A stretch of 24,033 nucleotides of DNA from DATADD01 sp046262355 (GCA_046262355.1 JBHEMX010000026.1:1-24033); one strand, 5' to 3'. Positions 1 to 9,085 are shown, numbered from the stretch's first letter. The notes: generated by a model not told the origin, from the sequence alone. Numbers and translations are program-made.

Positions 1-1559
<1,559 letters not shown>

Positions 1560-1613
1560 AGTTGAAGTCATTCGGTCTCTGAGCCCGGCAGGCGCACTGT
1601 TCAGCGCTCAAGG

Positions 1614-1642
1614 AGCCCGCCGGCGCGGCGGGCTTTCTGTTT
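1614..1642 (+). terminator. intrinsic terminator of the 16S transcript
   Basis: The stem GCCCGCC (1615-1621) pairs with GGCGGGC (1627-1633) around a 5-nt loop, extended by an A-T pair, and is followed by TTTCTGTTT. This is a typical rho-independent terminator about 75 nt after the 16S 3' end. It implies that 16S is transcribed alone and not as part of a 16S-23S-5S operon. Confidence 0.8.
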
Positions 1643-1720
1643 GGGCCTCTTCCTAGGTGCAGGCGGAGCACCTTCACCGTGTCGGCGGGCGCGGACCCGG
1701 ATCTTTGTGCCTCTGTCCCC

Positions 1721-1848
1721 GCCACGCGGCGGTGGAGGGCTTCTGGTCGGTCGGGAACGAGCCACGGCAGCGTCGACAAGCCGGCCGTTCCGGACCTTTG
1801 GGCGTTTACCCACGCCATGCGTCGGTGGAGGGGTTCTGGTCGGTCAGG
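1721..1848. repeat. degenerate 35-nt direct repeat, two copies 93 nt apart
   Basis: Copies lie at 1721-1755 and 1814-1848 and match at 31 of 35 positions, sharing the core CGGTGGAGGG.TTCTGGTCGG. The 93-nt spacing is a multiple of three, so one forward frame repeats a short peptide (RHAxVEGFWSV), but that frame has no clear start signal and an implausible composition. The repeat fills the otherwise gene-free stretch between the 16S terminator and the next gene, which reads toward it. Function unknown. Confidence 0.6.
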
Positions 1849-2146
1849 GGCGTCTCCTACGCTGCCCGCCCGGTCGGCGAACTTGGTCGGTGAAGGTTGT
1901 CACGGTCGACCGCAGTTCACGCACGAGTGTCCTACGGGCGCAGTCCGAGTGCCAGTGCTGGTGGTACTCCGCGCCCGAGGGCTCTCGGAAGCGCGCGATC
2001 ACGTGCTCGCTTCCAACCGGCAGGTACTCGCGACAACCGGGGCAGCGATAGAGCTTCTTCGAGATCCCGAAGGACAGCTCGACGTCGTTGCCGTCGAGGT
2101 CTGTGCCCCTGATGCCCTTCCGACGAGAGGGCAGGTCGTCGCTCAA
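1844..2146 (-). CDS. small actinobacterial zinc-ribbon-like protein
   Basis: This 100-aa protein has the pattern CPGC (Cys35, Cys38) followed by HQHWH (His62-66) and Cys69, a probable zinc site. The core (KLYRCPGC...HWHSDC) resembles small proteins found widely in Actinobacteria, sometimes annotated loosely as ATP/GTP-binding, whose function is unknown to me. The C-terminus is Arg-rich. I chose the TTG at 2146 because GGAGGGG lies about five bases upstream on the minus strand; a GTG at 2164 is also in frame. The gene converges on the 16S unit and its 3' end overlaps the second copy of the direct repeat. A nucleic-acid or protein-binding role is only a guess. Confidence 0.7.
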   Translation of the reverse strand: MSDDLPSRRKGIRGTDLDGNDVELSFGISKKLYRCPGCREYLPVGSEHVIARFREPSGAEYHQHWHSDCARRTLVRELRSTVTTFTDQVRRPGGQRRRRP

Positions 2147-2354
2147 TCGTTCCCCTCCAAACACGAGATCGGCGTCAACCTTCGCACGACGGCGGCCGCC
2201 TCAGCCGGCGAAGCGGCACTGATACGAGAACCGAGCAGCCACGTCATACCTCGGGGGCTCGTGGTCCCGTCCGGGGCATCCTGCGAGGTCGCCGCCCGTC
2301 GGCTCGGGCCGCGCTCCCGGGATCCGCTGGCGGCGGCGACCCGCAGGAAACCGG
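2147..2354. other. intergenic stretch without recognised features
   Basis: This 208-bp gap lies between the 3' end of the LysM gene and the 5' end of the zinc-ribbon gene, both on the minus strand. It should carry the promoter of the zinc-ribbon gene, but I could not pick out a convincing -35/-10 pair. Open frames crossing it are Arg/Ala/Ser-rich shadows. Confidence 0.4.
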
Positions 2355-3173
2355 CTATGTGTCGCAATCGCGCGGCAGCTCGAGGGCCTGGCCGCGATAG
2401 ATGAGGTTCGGGTCGTCGCCGATCGTCGAGCGGTTGCGCGCGTAGATCTGCGGCCAGTAGCGAGCGATGCGCGAAGCGTCGTTCGTGTCGAGCTCGTCGC
2501 CGGCCACCGACCACAACGAGTCGCCCGACCGGACGATGTAGCTGCCGGAACCACAAGAGGGTCCGGAGCGCTCCTCCCGCTTGTGCCCCTCCCGCTCACT
2601 GTGCCCCTTCCGTCCGCGCCCATCCCGCTCACTGCGCCCCTTCCGCTGCTCGTGTCCTCGCTTCACGTCGCTCGAGTAGAGCAACAGACCCCGGCTCGGG
2701 TGCAGCCGTTGCGCTCGGCGCTTGTCGCGCGCTCGTGGATCGCGCGCACGTGGATCACCTGCACGCGGGAACAACCGCGTGCCGATGGGCTCTCCCGAGA
2801 CCCTCCGACCATGCAACGCGGGATGCGGCTCCGAAAGGCCGGCCCGGACGAGCGGGGGAGGAGGGGGAGGAGACCCGCTCGTCCTGGACCAGGCTTGCTC
2901 CGGCGTGACGAAAGAGCGCCGATGGGCTGAAGAGCCGGGGCGCTCGGCCCCGTGCGCGGGAGCGATGGCGGCGGCGACGGCGAAGCCGAGCAGAGACAGG
3001 GCGCGCCGCACGGGCCGAGGGAGGGCCGAGCGGCGAGACCGGCTCAGGACGGGATCCCCGCGGCGCCACACCAAAGAGTGCCTGCGCCACACCAAGAGGT
3101 GCGCCGCTTGTACGACCGATGCAGCCACGATGAGGAGTGCGCCGAGGCGGGTGCCGTCGGTGAGCGTTCTCAT
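2355..3173 (-). CDS. LysM-domain protein with two N-terminal membrane segments
   Basis: This 272-aa protein has hydrophobic segments at about residues 10-28 and 57-74, a long basic low-complexity linker (about 80-205) with a six-proline run, and a C-terminal LysM domain from about residue 211 (YIVRSGDSLWSVA) to 267 (YRGQALELP). LysM binds N-acetylglucosamine-containing polymers such as peptidoglycan, so a cell-envelope role is likely. The linker carries tandem imperfect repeats and is probably unstructured. The start is the ATG at 3173, immediately before the first membrane segment; an upstream in-frame ATG would add 12 residues. Similar 2TM-LysM proteins sit near actinobacterial Tad loci, so an accessory role in pilus passage through the wall is possible but inferred. 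Confidence 0.75.
   Translation of the reverse strand: MRTLTDGTRLGALLIVAASVVQAAHLLVWRRHSLVWRRGDPVLSRSRRSALPRPVRRALSLLGFAVAAAIAPAHGAERPGSSAHRRSFVTPEQAWSRTSGSPPPPPPLVRAGLSEPHPALHGRRVSGEPIGTRLFPRAGDPRARDPRARDKRRAQRLHPSRGLLLYSSDVKRGHEQRKGRSERDGRGRKGHSEREGHKREERSGPSCGSGSYIVRSGDSLWSVAGDELDTNDASRIARYWPQIYARNRSTIGDDPNLIYRGQALELPRDCDT
2591..2645. repeat. 33-nt imperfect tandem repeat in the LysM linker
   Basis: A 22-nt unit (CCCGCTCACTGYGCCCCTTC plus CG) occurs at 2591-2612 and 2624-2645 with one mismatch. It encodes the repeated charged segment GHSERxGHKR / GRSERDGRGRK of the linker. This looks like in-frame repeat expansion in a disordered region. Confidence 0.55.
3063..3104. repeat. 21-nt tandem duplication in the LysM gene
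   Basis: Two adjacent 21-nt units (3063-3083 and 3084-3104) beginning GCGCCACACCAA encode the duplicated peptide HLLVWRR / HSLVWRR just after the first membrane segment. The length is a multiple of three and keeps the frame. Confidence 0.55.
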
Positions 3174-3229
3174 GGGCGCTTCCACCAAGCAACCTCCGTT
3201 TGCGTCCATTTGCCCTTGCTTGCGTCAGC

Positions 3230-3257
3230 ATGCTACTCCTAGTCCGGATGGAGTCAA
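3230..3257 (-). promoter_or_regulatory. putative promoter of the LysM gene
   Basis: On the minus strand TTGACT (3252-3257) is followed after 16 nt by TAGCAT (3230-3235), a reasonable sigma-A-type -35/-10 pair. Transcription would start near 3223, about 50 nt before the ATG at 3173. Confidence 0.4.
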
Positions 3258-3340
3258 CCCCCAGATTTGCCACTTCCCCCCATGAGGACGTTGTGGGAGG
3301 ATGCGTGCAGTTTCTTCGGGGCCAACGGCGGAGCGCGGGG

Positions 3341-3853
3341 ATGGCGGACCCTCGGCTGGATCGAATTGTGGCGTCGCTCGACGCGTCCTTCGACGCATCG
3401 ATAGCGCGCGAAGAGGACGAAGCCGCATCCGACCTCGCCTTCTCTTTGCTCCAGGATCGTTCGGTGGTCGAGGCCTTCCGCGGCGCAGGGCCGCTCGAGC
3501 TTAAGCTCGAGGATGGGGCGTCGGTTGTCGCATCCGAGATCGGAGACGACTATGCGGCCTCCGGCTCTCCGGTTGACGTGATCGTTCCCTTACGAAGGGC
3601 GGTGGGGGCTTCGGCACCCCATGGTCGACCCCCGGCGCTGGTGGCTCGAAGGGCTTCAGATGTGTTGCATGCGTGGGCCCGGGCGGGCGCTCGGGTCGAT
3701 ATCGTCACGGCGCGCGGAACCTTCTCGGGGCGATTGGTTCGAGCCGCAGCTGATCACTTCGAGCTCGCGATGGCCACCGGGTGTGTCCTCGTCGGGGCGG
3801 ATGCGGTGGACGCGGTCAGGCGCGTGCGCGGGGGTTCACGGGATGGCTCTTAG
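3341..3853 (+). CDS. hypothetical protein with possible C-terminal Sm-like fold
   Basis: I do not recognise this 170-aa protein by name. The N-terminal part (1-50) is acidic and probably helical (LDASFDASIAREEDEAASDLAFSLLQD). The middle has beta-rich stretches, and the C-terminal part (about 117-160, VDIVTARGTFSGRLVRAAADHFELA) has the strand pattern of an Sm/LSm-like small barrel, which is a visual impression only. There is no signal peptide or membrane segment. The ATG at 3341 begins the coding-like part; earlier in-frame residues look non-coding. Its 3' end overlaps the opposing HTH gene by 38 bp. Position next to the Tad operon suggests, without proving, a regulatory or accessory link. Confidence 0.65.
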   Translation: MADPRLDRIVASLDASFDASIAREEDEAASDLAFSLLQDRSVVEAFRGAGPLELKLEDGASVVASEIGDDYAASGSPVDVIVPLRRAVGASAPHGRPPALVARRASDVLHAWARAGARVDIVTARGTFSGRLVRAAADHFELAMATGCVLVGADAVDAVRRVRGGSRDGS

Positions 3854-4088
3854 CCCACTGTTCGGTCTCGCGATGAAGCCTTTCGATGTAACCGTCGAGC
3901 TGCCTCTTGTCCACGCGCCAAACGCCCCGACCGCCTATCTTGATCGCGGGAAGGTCCCCACTCCGCACGAGCGAATAGACCTGCGCAACGCTGACGTTGA
4001 GATAGACGGCAACGTCTTCGAGCGTGAGGAAGCGAGTCTCTATGCCCATGGTCCCGGCCTCGTTGCGGGTCCGCTTGGGGTCGACCAT
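3816..4088 (-). CDS. excisionase-family helix-turn-helix DNA-binding protein
   Basis: This 90-aa protein carries an HTH_17/excisionase-type (MerR-like) winged helix at about residues 21-69: FLTLEDVAVYLNVSVAQVYS as helix-turn-helix, then SGDLPAIKIGGRGVWRVDK as the wing, then a helix. Such proteins, including actinobacterial BldC relatives, are small sequence-specific DNA-binding regulators; despite the family name most are not phage excisionases. I chose the ATG at 4088 because the 12 codons between it and the next ATG (4049) all end in G or C and because TATCGT (4095-4100) lies six bases upstream, as in leaderless genes. It is divergent from the Tad operon, so it is a candidate regulator of it. 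No phage or integrase genes are near. Confidence 0.8.
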   Translation of the reverse strand: MVDPKRTRNEAGTMGIETRFLTLEDVAVYLNVSVAQVYSLVRSGDLPAIKIGGRGVWRVDKRQLDGYIERLHRETEQWAKSHPVNPRARA

Positions 4089-4094
4089 GCCTCC

Positions 4095-4100
4095 ACGATA
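4095..4100 (-). promoter_or_regulatory. possible leaderless -10 of the HTH gene
   Basis: On the minus strand TATCGT lies six bases before the ATG at 4088, a spacing that would place the transcription start at or next to the start codon. No convincing -35 is visible. Four of six bases match the -10 consensus. Confidence 0.3.
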
Positions 4101-4136
4101 GCACCGGGAAGGCCTGTTTGGCCTGCTTTGCCTTCG

Positions 4137-4142
4137 TATGCT
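4137..4142 (+). promoter_or_regulatory. possible -10 of the Tad pilus operon
   Basis: TATGCT on the plus strand is the best -10-like hexamer between the HTH gene and cpaB. It would start transcription near 4149, about 25 nt before the chosen cpaB start. The -35 region is weak, so activation by a regulator is possible. Confidence 0.35.
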
Positions 4143-4174
4143 CGCCAACGTGTCGGCGGCGGGCTCGAACCGTG

Positions 4175-4882
4175 ATGCACTCGAGCGCACCTCAGCGCGC
4201 CCCGGTCGACGTCGCCGAGGCGCGGCGGATGGCGCGGCCCTCGTGGGTCAACCTCCGCAGCGTGCTGGGCCTCCTGCTCTTCGCCATCGCCTTCCTCGCC
4301 GGGCAGCGTGCCCTGGAGGGTGCGCGCACGACCGTGCCTGTGTGGCGAGCGGCGCGCGACCTTGCCGCGAACACCGAGCTGTCGACCGCCGATCTTGCGC
4401 CGGTCGACGTGAAGCTGCCGGTCGACCTCTTGGAGCACTACGCGGGTACGTCCGTCGACGTAAGCGGCGGCGTGCTGACTCGGCCGGTTCGTGCCGGCGA
4501 GCTCATCCCGTTGGATTGGATCTCGAGGGGCGTCGCCGCTACCGCAGGGCGAACGATGACGATCCCGCTGTCCTCGGAGCCCGCCGCCGGTGGGGCTCTG
4601 CGAGAGGGCGACCGGGTCGACGTTCTCGCAACCTTCGACGCCGGAGACACGCGCGCGCGAACGATCCCCGTCGTGCGCGAGGTAGAGGTCGTGGAGCTCA
4701 TCACGACCGCCGGTCTCGTGGTCGAAGGTGAGTCGCTGGTGGGGATCACCATGGCCGTTACGCCGCAGGAGTCGGCTCGGCTCGCGTTCGCCGTGAGGAC
4801 CGGAGAGATAGACATAGCGCGCGTCGAGACGGCGATCGAATCGCAGCCCGCGGCCCCGGTGCGAGCGGGCGACTTCGATTGA
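4175..4882 (+). CDS. cpaB: Flp pilus assembly protein CpaB (SAF domain)
   Basis: This 235-aa protein has one N-terminal membrane segment (about residues 25-45, VLGLLLFAIAFLAG) followed by a SAF domain (VWRAARDLAANTELSTADLAPVDV...) and a CpaB/RcpC-type beta domain with REGDRVDVLATFD. In Tad systems CpaB/RcpC is a periplasmic or wall-zone assembly protein; SAF domains resemble sugar-binding antifreeze folds. It is first in a nine-gene pilus operon and overlaps the next gene by four bases. The ATG at 4175 is chosen; a GTG lies directly before it, and no clear SD is visible. No RcpA secretin gene is present, as expected for a bacterium without an outer membrane. Confidence 0.85.
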   Translation: MHSSAPQRAPVDVAEARRMARPSWVNLRSVLGLLLFAIAFLAGQRALEGARTTVPVWRAARDLAANTELSTADLAPVDVKLPVDLLEHYAGTSVDVSGGVLTRPVRAGELIPLDWISRGVAATAGRTMTIPLSSEPAAGGALREGDRVDVLATFDAGDTRARTIPVVREVEVVELITTAGLVVEGESLVGITMAVTPQESARLAFAVRTGEIDIARVETAIESQPAAPVRAGDFD

Positions 4883-6090
4883 TCCCCGTGCGAGTCGTCA
4901 CGGTGGCCGGCGAGCCCGAGCAAGAGGCGGCGATCGCTGCTCGTCTCGGCTCCCGGGGGGATCTCGAGTTGGTCTTGAGGTGCGTGGATCGCATCGAGTT
5001 GCTGGCGGCGATCCGAGGCGGTGCCCTCGATGGGATCGTGTCGGTCGGCATCGCCTCATGGTTCGACGCTCAGTGCGCGCACGAGGCGGCGCGTGCCGGA
5101 ATCCGCGTCGTCGGCATGGTCGACGACGCACTTGAGATCGAGCGCATGAGCGCCCTGGGCGCCGAGCTGTTGCCTGTGGGCGCGGATGTGGACGAGGTGA
5201 TCGATAGGTGCAGGGAAGCGCGTGAACCGGCGGCGCGCCTCCTTTCATCCCAGCCGTCCACTCCACGAGGCAAGCTCATCGCCGTGTGGGGACCCAAGGG
5301 GGCGCCGGGCCGGACGACGGTGGCGATCGAGCTGGCGGCAGAGTTATGCCAAACCGAACCAGAGACCCTGCTGATCGACGGCGATCCCTACGGCGGCGAC
5401 ATGTTGCAGCTGCTCGGGATCATCGAGGAGCTCCCGACCATCGTTTGGGCGACGCGCATGGCTGCGAAGGAGGAGCTCGACGCCGCGCGGCTCATGCTGG
5501 ACCTGCGACGGGCCGGCAAGCGCGGGCCGGTCTTTCTGCCGGGCCTTCCGCGCGCAGATCTATGGGCCGAGGTTTCCGACTTCGGCTGGAGGCAACTGCT
5601 GCAGGTCGTTCGTGCGACATTCCGGTTCACCGTATGCGAGGTCGGTTTCTGTCTGGAGCCCGAGCGGGCTGCGTTCTCTCAGACGGGCGAGGGAAGGAAC
5701 ATGATCGCGCGCACAACCATCGCCGAGGCCGAACAGATCGTCGCGGTATGCCGAGGCGATCTTGTAGGCACGAAGAACTTCCTCTGGGCATTCGAGGAAC
5801 TGCGCGCGCTTGTTGATGTCGACGACATCCTCATCGTCGCCAATCGTGTAGGTCGCTCGGAGCAGCGAGAGGTTGGCGAGCTGATCCGGCGGCACGCCGG
5901 CAAGAGGCCGATCGCCTATGTGCCCGATCGCCCGGCCGAGGTATCCCGCGCCGTGCGGTCCGGCGTTCCGGTGCGGATCTCCGACTCGTCCTCGGACGTC
6001 TCTTCCGCCATGCGTGCTCTCGTGGCGGCAGCGGGAGGGCGCGTGCCGGCGCGCGGCGTCCTGACCAGGTTGGCGGGAAGAGGCGGGTGA
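4879..6090 (+). CDS. cpaE: TadZ/CpaE-like pilus localisation ATPase
   Basis: This 403-aa protein has an N-terminal receiver-like domain (about 1-115) and a MinD/ParA-type P-loop domain from about residue 132. TadZ/CpaE directs the pilus machine to its site in the cell and normally binds ATP. The deviant Walker A reads GPKGAPGRTT (138-147): the signature Lys140 is kept, but the second lysine is Arg145. The Walker A' region LLIDGDPYGGD (165-174) is intact. The change at Arg145 may weaken hydrolysis while keeping a structural or dimer role. The TTG at 4879 overlaps the cpaB stop as TTGA, matching the four-base overlaps elsewhere in the operon; a GTG at 4888 is the alternative. Confidence 0.85.
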   Translation: MIPVRVVTVAGEPEQEAAIAARLGSRGDLELVLRCVDRIELLAAIRGGALDGIVSVGIASWFDAQCAHEAARAGIRVVGMVDDALEIERMSALGAELLPVGADVDEVIDRCREAREPAARLLSSQPSTPRGKLIAVWGPKGAPGRTTVAIELAAELCQTEPETLLIDGDPYGGDMLQLLGIIEELPTIVWATRMAAKEELDAARLMLDLRRAGKRGPVFLPGLPRADLWAEVSDFGWRQLLQVVRATFRFTVCEVGFCLEPERAAFSQTGEGRNMIARTTIAEAEQIVAVCRGDLVGTKNFLWAFEELRALVDVDDILIVANRVGRSEQREVGELIRRHAGKRPIAYVPDRPAEVSRAVRSGVPVRISDSSSDVSSAMRALVAAAGGRVPARGVLTRLAGRGG

Positions 6091-6091
6091 C

Positions 6092-7312
6092 GTGGAGCGA
6101 TCACTGGCGCTCGTCGAGGAGGAGGTGCGCGAGCTGGTGCGGCGTCGTGGGTTGGATCCGTCGCGCGACGGCACGCCGCTGCCGGGTGCACTCGTCGACG
6201 AGGTCCTGAGCGAGTACGACCATCGCGTTCATTCCAGCGCACTCCCGAGGATCGAGGACCGGGCCGCGGTGCGCAAGGTCGTGTTGGACAGGGTCGCCGG
6301 CTTCGGCGTCCTCCAACCTTTGATCGACGACCCCGATGTGGAGGAGATCTGGATCAATGGACCCGGCAAGGTCTTCTCCGCGCGACAAGGACGTCACGTG
6401 CTCACCAACCTCGTCCTGAGCGACCGGGAGATCCGGGATCTCGTCGAGAGGATGCTTCGATCGAGTGGGCGGCGCCTTGATCTGGCGAGCCCGTTCGTCG
6501 ATGCGATGCTCCCCGACGGCTCGAGGCTCCACGTCGTCATACCCGACATCACGAAGAAGCATTGGGCGGTCAACATACGCAAGTTCGTCTTGCGCGCTCA
6601 CCGTCTCGAGGAGCTCGTTCGCCTCGGTTCACTTGATCACCGTTGTGCCGCTTTCCTCGATGGAGCCGTGAAGGCGGGACTGAACATCGTCGTTGCCGGA
6701 GGGACGCAGACCGGCAAGACCACGATGCTCAACTGCCTCGCGGCGGCGATCCCGGCGCGCGAGCGGGTGATCACGTGCGAGGAGGTCTTCGAGCTACAGA
6801 TAGCGTTGCCGGACGTCGTCGCCATGCAGACGCGTCAGCTCAATCTAGAGGGTAGAGGGGAGATCGATCTCCGCCGGCTCATCGTTGAGGCGTTGCGGAT
6901 GCGTCCCGATCGTCTGATCGTCGGGGAGGTGCGTAGACAGGAAGCCTTCGATCTGCTCGTCGCGCTCAACTCGGGTCTTCCGGGGATGACATCGATCCAT
7001 GCCAACAGCGCGCTCGAGGCTCTGACGAAGCTCTTGACCCTTCCCCTTCTGGCGGGCGAGAACGTGAGCCATCTCTTCGTGACGCCCACAGTGGCCGCGT
7101 GCACAGATCTCATCGTGCATCTCGTGCAGGCGGGAGGGCGGCGACGAGTGGCCGAGATAGTCGGCGTTTCCGGGCGCGTCGAGGGCGATCGCATCGAGAC
7201 CATCCGGCTGTGGAAGCGATCCGGCGAAGGGATGTGCTGGAGCGGCCAGCAGCCTCCTCACCCCGAGCGCTTCGAGGCCGCCGGGATCGATCTCCAGTCG
7301 CTGCTTCGATGA
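6092..7312 (+). CDS. tadA: TadA/CpaF secretion ATPase
   Basis: This 406-aa GspE/VirB11-superfamily ATPase powers Flp pilus assembly from the cytoplasmic face of the membrane. The N-terminal domain runs to about residue 180 and includes the CpaF-typical stretch FGVLQPLIDDPDVEEIWING (71-90). The Walker A is GGTQTGKT (203-210), the Asp/Glu-box region lies around 229-235, the Walker B is RLIVGEV with Glu279, and the His box is GMTSIHANS (298-306). All catalytic elements are present and the length is normal for the family. The start is the GTG at 6092, one base after the tadZ stop, and the end overlaps tadB as ATGA. Confidence 0.95.
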   Translation: MERSLALVEEEVRELVRRRGLDPSRDGTPLPGALVDEVLSEYDHRVHSSALPRIEDRAAVRKVVLDRVAGFGVLQPLIDDPDVEEIWINGPGKVFSARQGRHVLTNLVLSDREIRDLVERMLRSSGRRLDLASPFVDAMLPDGSRLHVVIPDITKKHWAVNIRKFVLRAHRLEELVRLGSLDHRCAAFLDGAVKAGLNIVVAGGTQTGKTTMLNCLAAAIPARERVITCEEVFELQIALPDVVAMQTRQLNLEGRGEIDLRRLIVEALRMRPDRLIVGEVRRQEAFDLLVALNSGLPGMTSIHANSALEALTKLLTLPLLAGENVSHLFVTPTVAACTDLIVHLVQAGGRRRVAEIVGVSGRVEGDRIETIRLWKRSGEGMCWSGQQPPHPERFEAAGIDLQSLLR

Positions 7313-8160
7313 GCGTTTTCATCTCCGCGCTCGCCGCGCTGGCGCTCGTCTTAGTCTACGAGGGGATCACCGGCGCGCCGCCCCTGCGATCCTTCGGCCT
7401 CGTGAGAGGTCTGGACGACCTGGCGCGCGCTGCGGGGTTCACGCACGCCACCGGCGTTCGCATGATCGCGGCGTCGCTGCTGCTCGGCGCCACAACCCTC
7501 GTGATCGTGGCCGGATCGACGTCCTCTTTGGTGCCCGCGCTCGCGTTCTCGCTCGCGGCGGCCTGGTCCCCGATCGCCGTCGCACGCGCGCGCGTGCAGA
7601 AGCGCAGGCGCAGGTTGGGGGAGGCGTGGCCGGACGCCATCGCCACGATCATCTCGGGGGTGCGGGCAGGCGTGTCGCTTTCGGAGTCGTGCGCCTCCGT
7701 CGCGACGCGTGGCCCCGAATACATCCGTCCCGGCTTCATCGCGTTCGGCGCGACCTTGCGCGCGAGCGGCAGCTTCCCGGCGGCCCTCGAGCGCCTCCGT
7801 CAGGTGCTTGCGGATCCGATCGCAGACAGGGTGGCGACTGCTCTCGCCCTTGCCCACGAGGTCGGGGGAAGCGATCTGGTGCGGGTCCTCAGGACGCTCG
7901 GTGACTTCGTCCGTGACGACCTGAGGGTGCGCAAGGAGATAGAGGCGCGCTGGTCGTGGACGGTGACGGCGGCACGCGTTGCTGCCGCGGCTCCTTGGAT
8001 CGTGCTGCTGTTGATGTCCACTCGCCCGGAGGCGGCCGCAGCGTACGACTCGTCTGCCGGCGCGCTCGTGATAGGCGGGGGCGCCGCCGCGACGGTTCTC
8101 GGGTACAGACTGATGCTGCGCGCCGGCCGACTGCCCGAGGAGAGGCGGCTGGGCGCATGA
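7309..8160 (+). CDS. tadB: TadB inner-membrane platform protein (T2SSF family)
   Basis: This 283-aa T2SSF-domain protein has N-terminal membrane segments (about 1-18 and 55-90), a cytoplasmic four-helix T2SSF core (about 100-220: LGEAWPDAIATIISGVRAGVS...GSFPAALERLRQ) and C-terminal membrane segments (about 220-270). With TadC it forms the membrane platform that TadA turns to polymerise pilin. The ATG at 7309 overlaps the tadA stop as ATGA, and its own stop overlaps tadC in the same way, so translation is probably coupled. The residues before this ATG in the longer open frame are Arg-rich shadow of tadA. Confidence 0.9.
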   Translation: MSVFISALAALALVLVYEGITGAPPLRSFGLVRGLDDLARAAGFTHATGVRMIAASLLLGATTLVIVAGSTSSLVPALAFSLAAAWSPIAVARARVQKRRRRLGEAWPDAIATIISGVRAGVSLSESCASVATRGPEYIRPGFIAFGATLRASGSFPAALERLRQVLADPIADRVATALALAHEVGGSDLVRVLRTLGDFVRDDLRVRKEIEARWSWTVTAARVAAAAPWIVLLLMSTRPEAAAAYDSSAGALVIGGGAAATVLGYRLMLRAGRLPEERRLGA

Positions 8161-9065
8161 TCCCCGCCATAGCGTTCCTCGGAGCGTTGGGGATCGTCGT
8201 CCTCGCGGCGGGCTTGCCGCCCATGAGGCGCGCGCGGCTCGACGATCGGGTCGAGCCCTATCTGAGCGGACTCCACGGACGCCCGAGCAACCTGCTGCTG
8301 CGCCGGGGAGGCCTCGACGATCGGCCCCTGCTGCGGCGCGCCGCAGCCGCGACCGCTCGCGTCCTCCCGGCGACGCACGAGCGCCTCGGCGACAGGCTGT
8401 CGGCCGCCGGAGAAGAAAGAGATCCGGCGGACTTCCGGCTGGAACAGGTGATCTGGGGGCTCATCTCCACGGTTGCCGTGTGGGTGCTCGTGGCACTGGG
8501 GATGGTGGCCGGCGTGGCGGTCGACGCGCTCGCGTTACCGCTGCTGACGGCGATCGCATGCGCGGGTGGCTTCTTCGCACGCGACTGGTGGCTCGGCCGG
8601 CAGGTCGAGGATCGCACGGCGATCCTTGCGGAAGAGCTTCCGACGGCGATCGATCTCGTAACGCTCTCCATCGTGGCGGGCGAGTCGGTTCCCGCTGCCT
8701 TCGCTCGCGTCGCGCGCTCGCTCAAGTCGGAGATAGGAAGGGAGTTTCAGCGCGTCGTAGCGGACATCCGCGCGGGGTCCACGTCGGTCGAGGCGCTCGA
8801 CGGCATGAAGCAACGCGTGCACGCGCCCGGCATCGCGAGGTTTTCGGACGCGCTCATCACGGGGATCGAGCGAGGGTCTCCACTCGCCGAGGTGCTGCGA
8901 GCTCAGGCGGACGACGGCAGAGAGGCGCGCCGGCGCTGGTTGCTCGAGGTTGGGGGACGCCGGGAGGTTCTGATGCTCGTACCCGTCGTGTTCCTCATCA
9001 TGCCGGTGGTTGTCGTCTTCACCTTGCTGCCGGGATTGGTGGCTCTGGATCTGTTGGTTCCGTAA
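8157..9065 (+). CDS. tadC: TadC inner-membrane platform protein (T2SSF family)
   Basis: This 302-aa protein has an N-terminal membrane helix, a central pair (about 99-142, VIWGLISTVAVWVLVALG and following), a T2SSF core (about 155-265: ILAEELPTAIDLVTLSIVAGESVPAAF) and a C-terminal helix (LMLVPVVFLIMPVVVVFTLLPG). It partners TadB in the assembly platform. The ATG at 8157 overlaps the tadB stop. It is followed by the only gap of the operon (24 bp), which holds the strong SD of the pilin-like gene. Confidence 0.9.
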   Translation: MIPAIAFLGALGIVVLAAGLPPMRRARLDDRVEPYLSGLHGRPSNLLLRRGGLDDRPLLRRAAAATARVLPATHERLGDRLSAAGEERDPADFRLEQVIWGLISTVAVWVLVALGMVAGVAVDALALPLLTAIACAGGFFARDWWLGRQVEDRTAILAEELPTAIDLVTLSIVAGESVPAAFARVARSLKSEIGREFQRVVADIRAGSTSVEALDGMKQRVHAPGIARFSDALITGIERGSPLAEVLRAQADDGREARRRWLLEVGGRREVLMLVPVVFLIMPVVVVFTLLPGLVALDLLVP

Positions 9066-9078
9066 GGACCGCTCGAAA

Positions 9079-9085
9079 GGGAGGT
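9079..9085 (+). promoter_or_regulatory. strong ribosome binding site of the pilin-like gene
   Basis: GGGAGGT, preceded by AAA, sits four bases before the ATG at 9090 and closely matches the anti-SD of the 16S in this window. It is the best SD in the pilus operon, where neighbouring genes start inside four-base stop/start overlaps. This fits a need for much more pilin than machine proteins. Confidence 0.7.

Noticed and set aside
1641..2404. Forward open frames across the repeat region after 16S
   Set aside because: They lack SD or leaderless signals and are antisense to the better supported zinc-ribbon gene.
3816..4088. Prophage or integrative element suggested by an excisionase-type HTH
   Set aside because: No integrase, attachment repeats or phage genes are nearby; the HTH family is common among chromosomal regulators.
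4138..4190. A tRNA T-arm-like GGTTCGAGCC on the minus strand
   Set aside because: The flanks do not form a 5-bp T stem and no acceptor, D or anticodon arm can be built around it.
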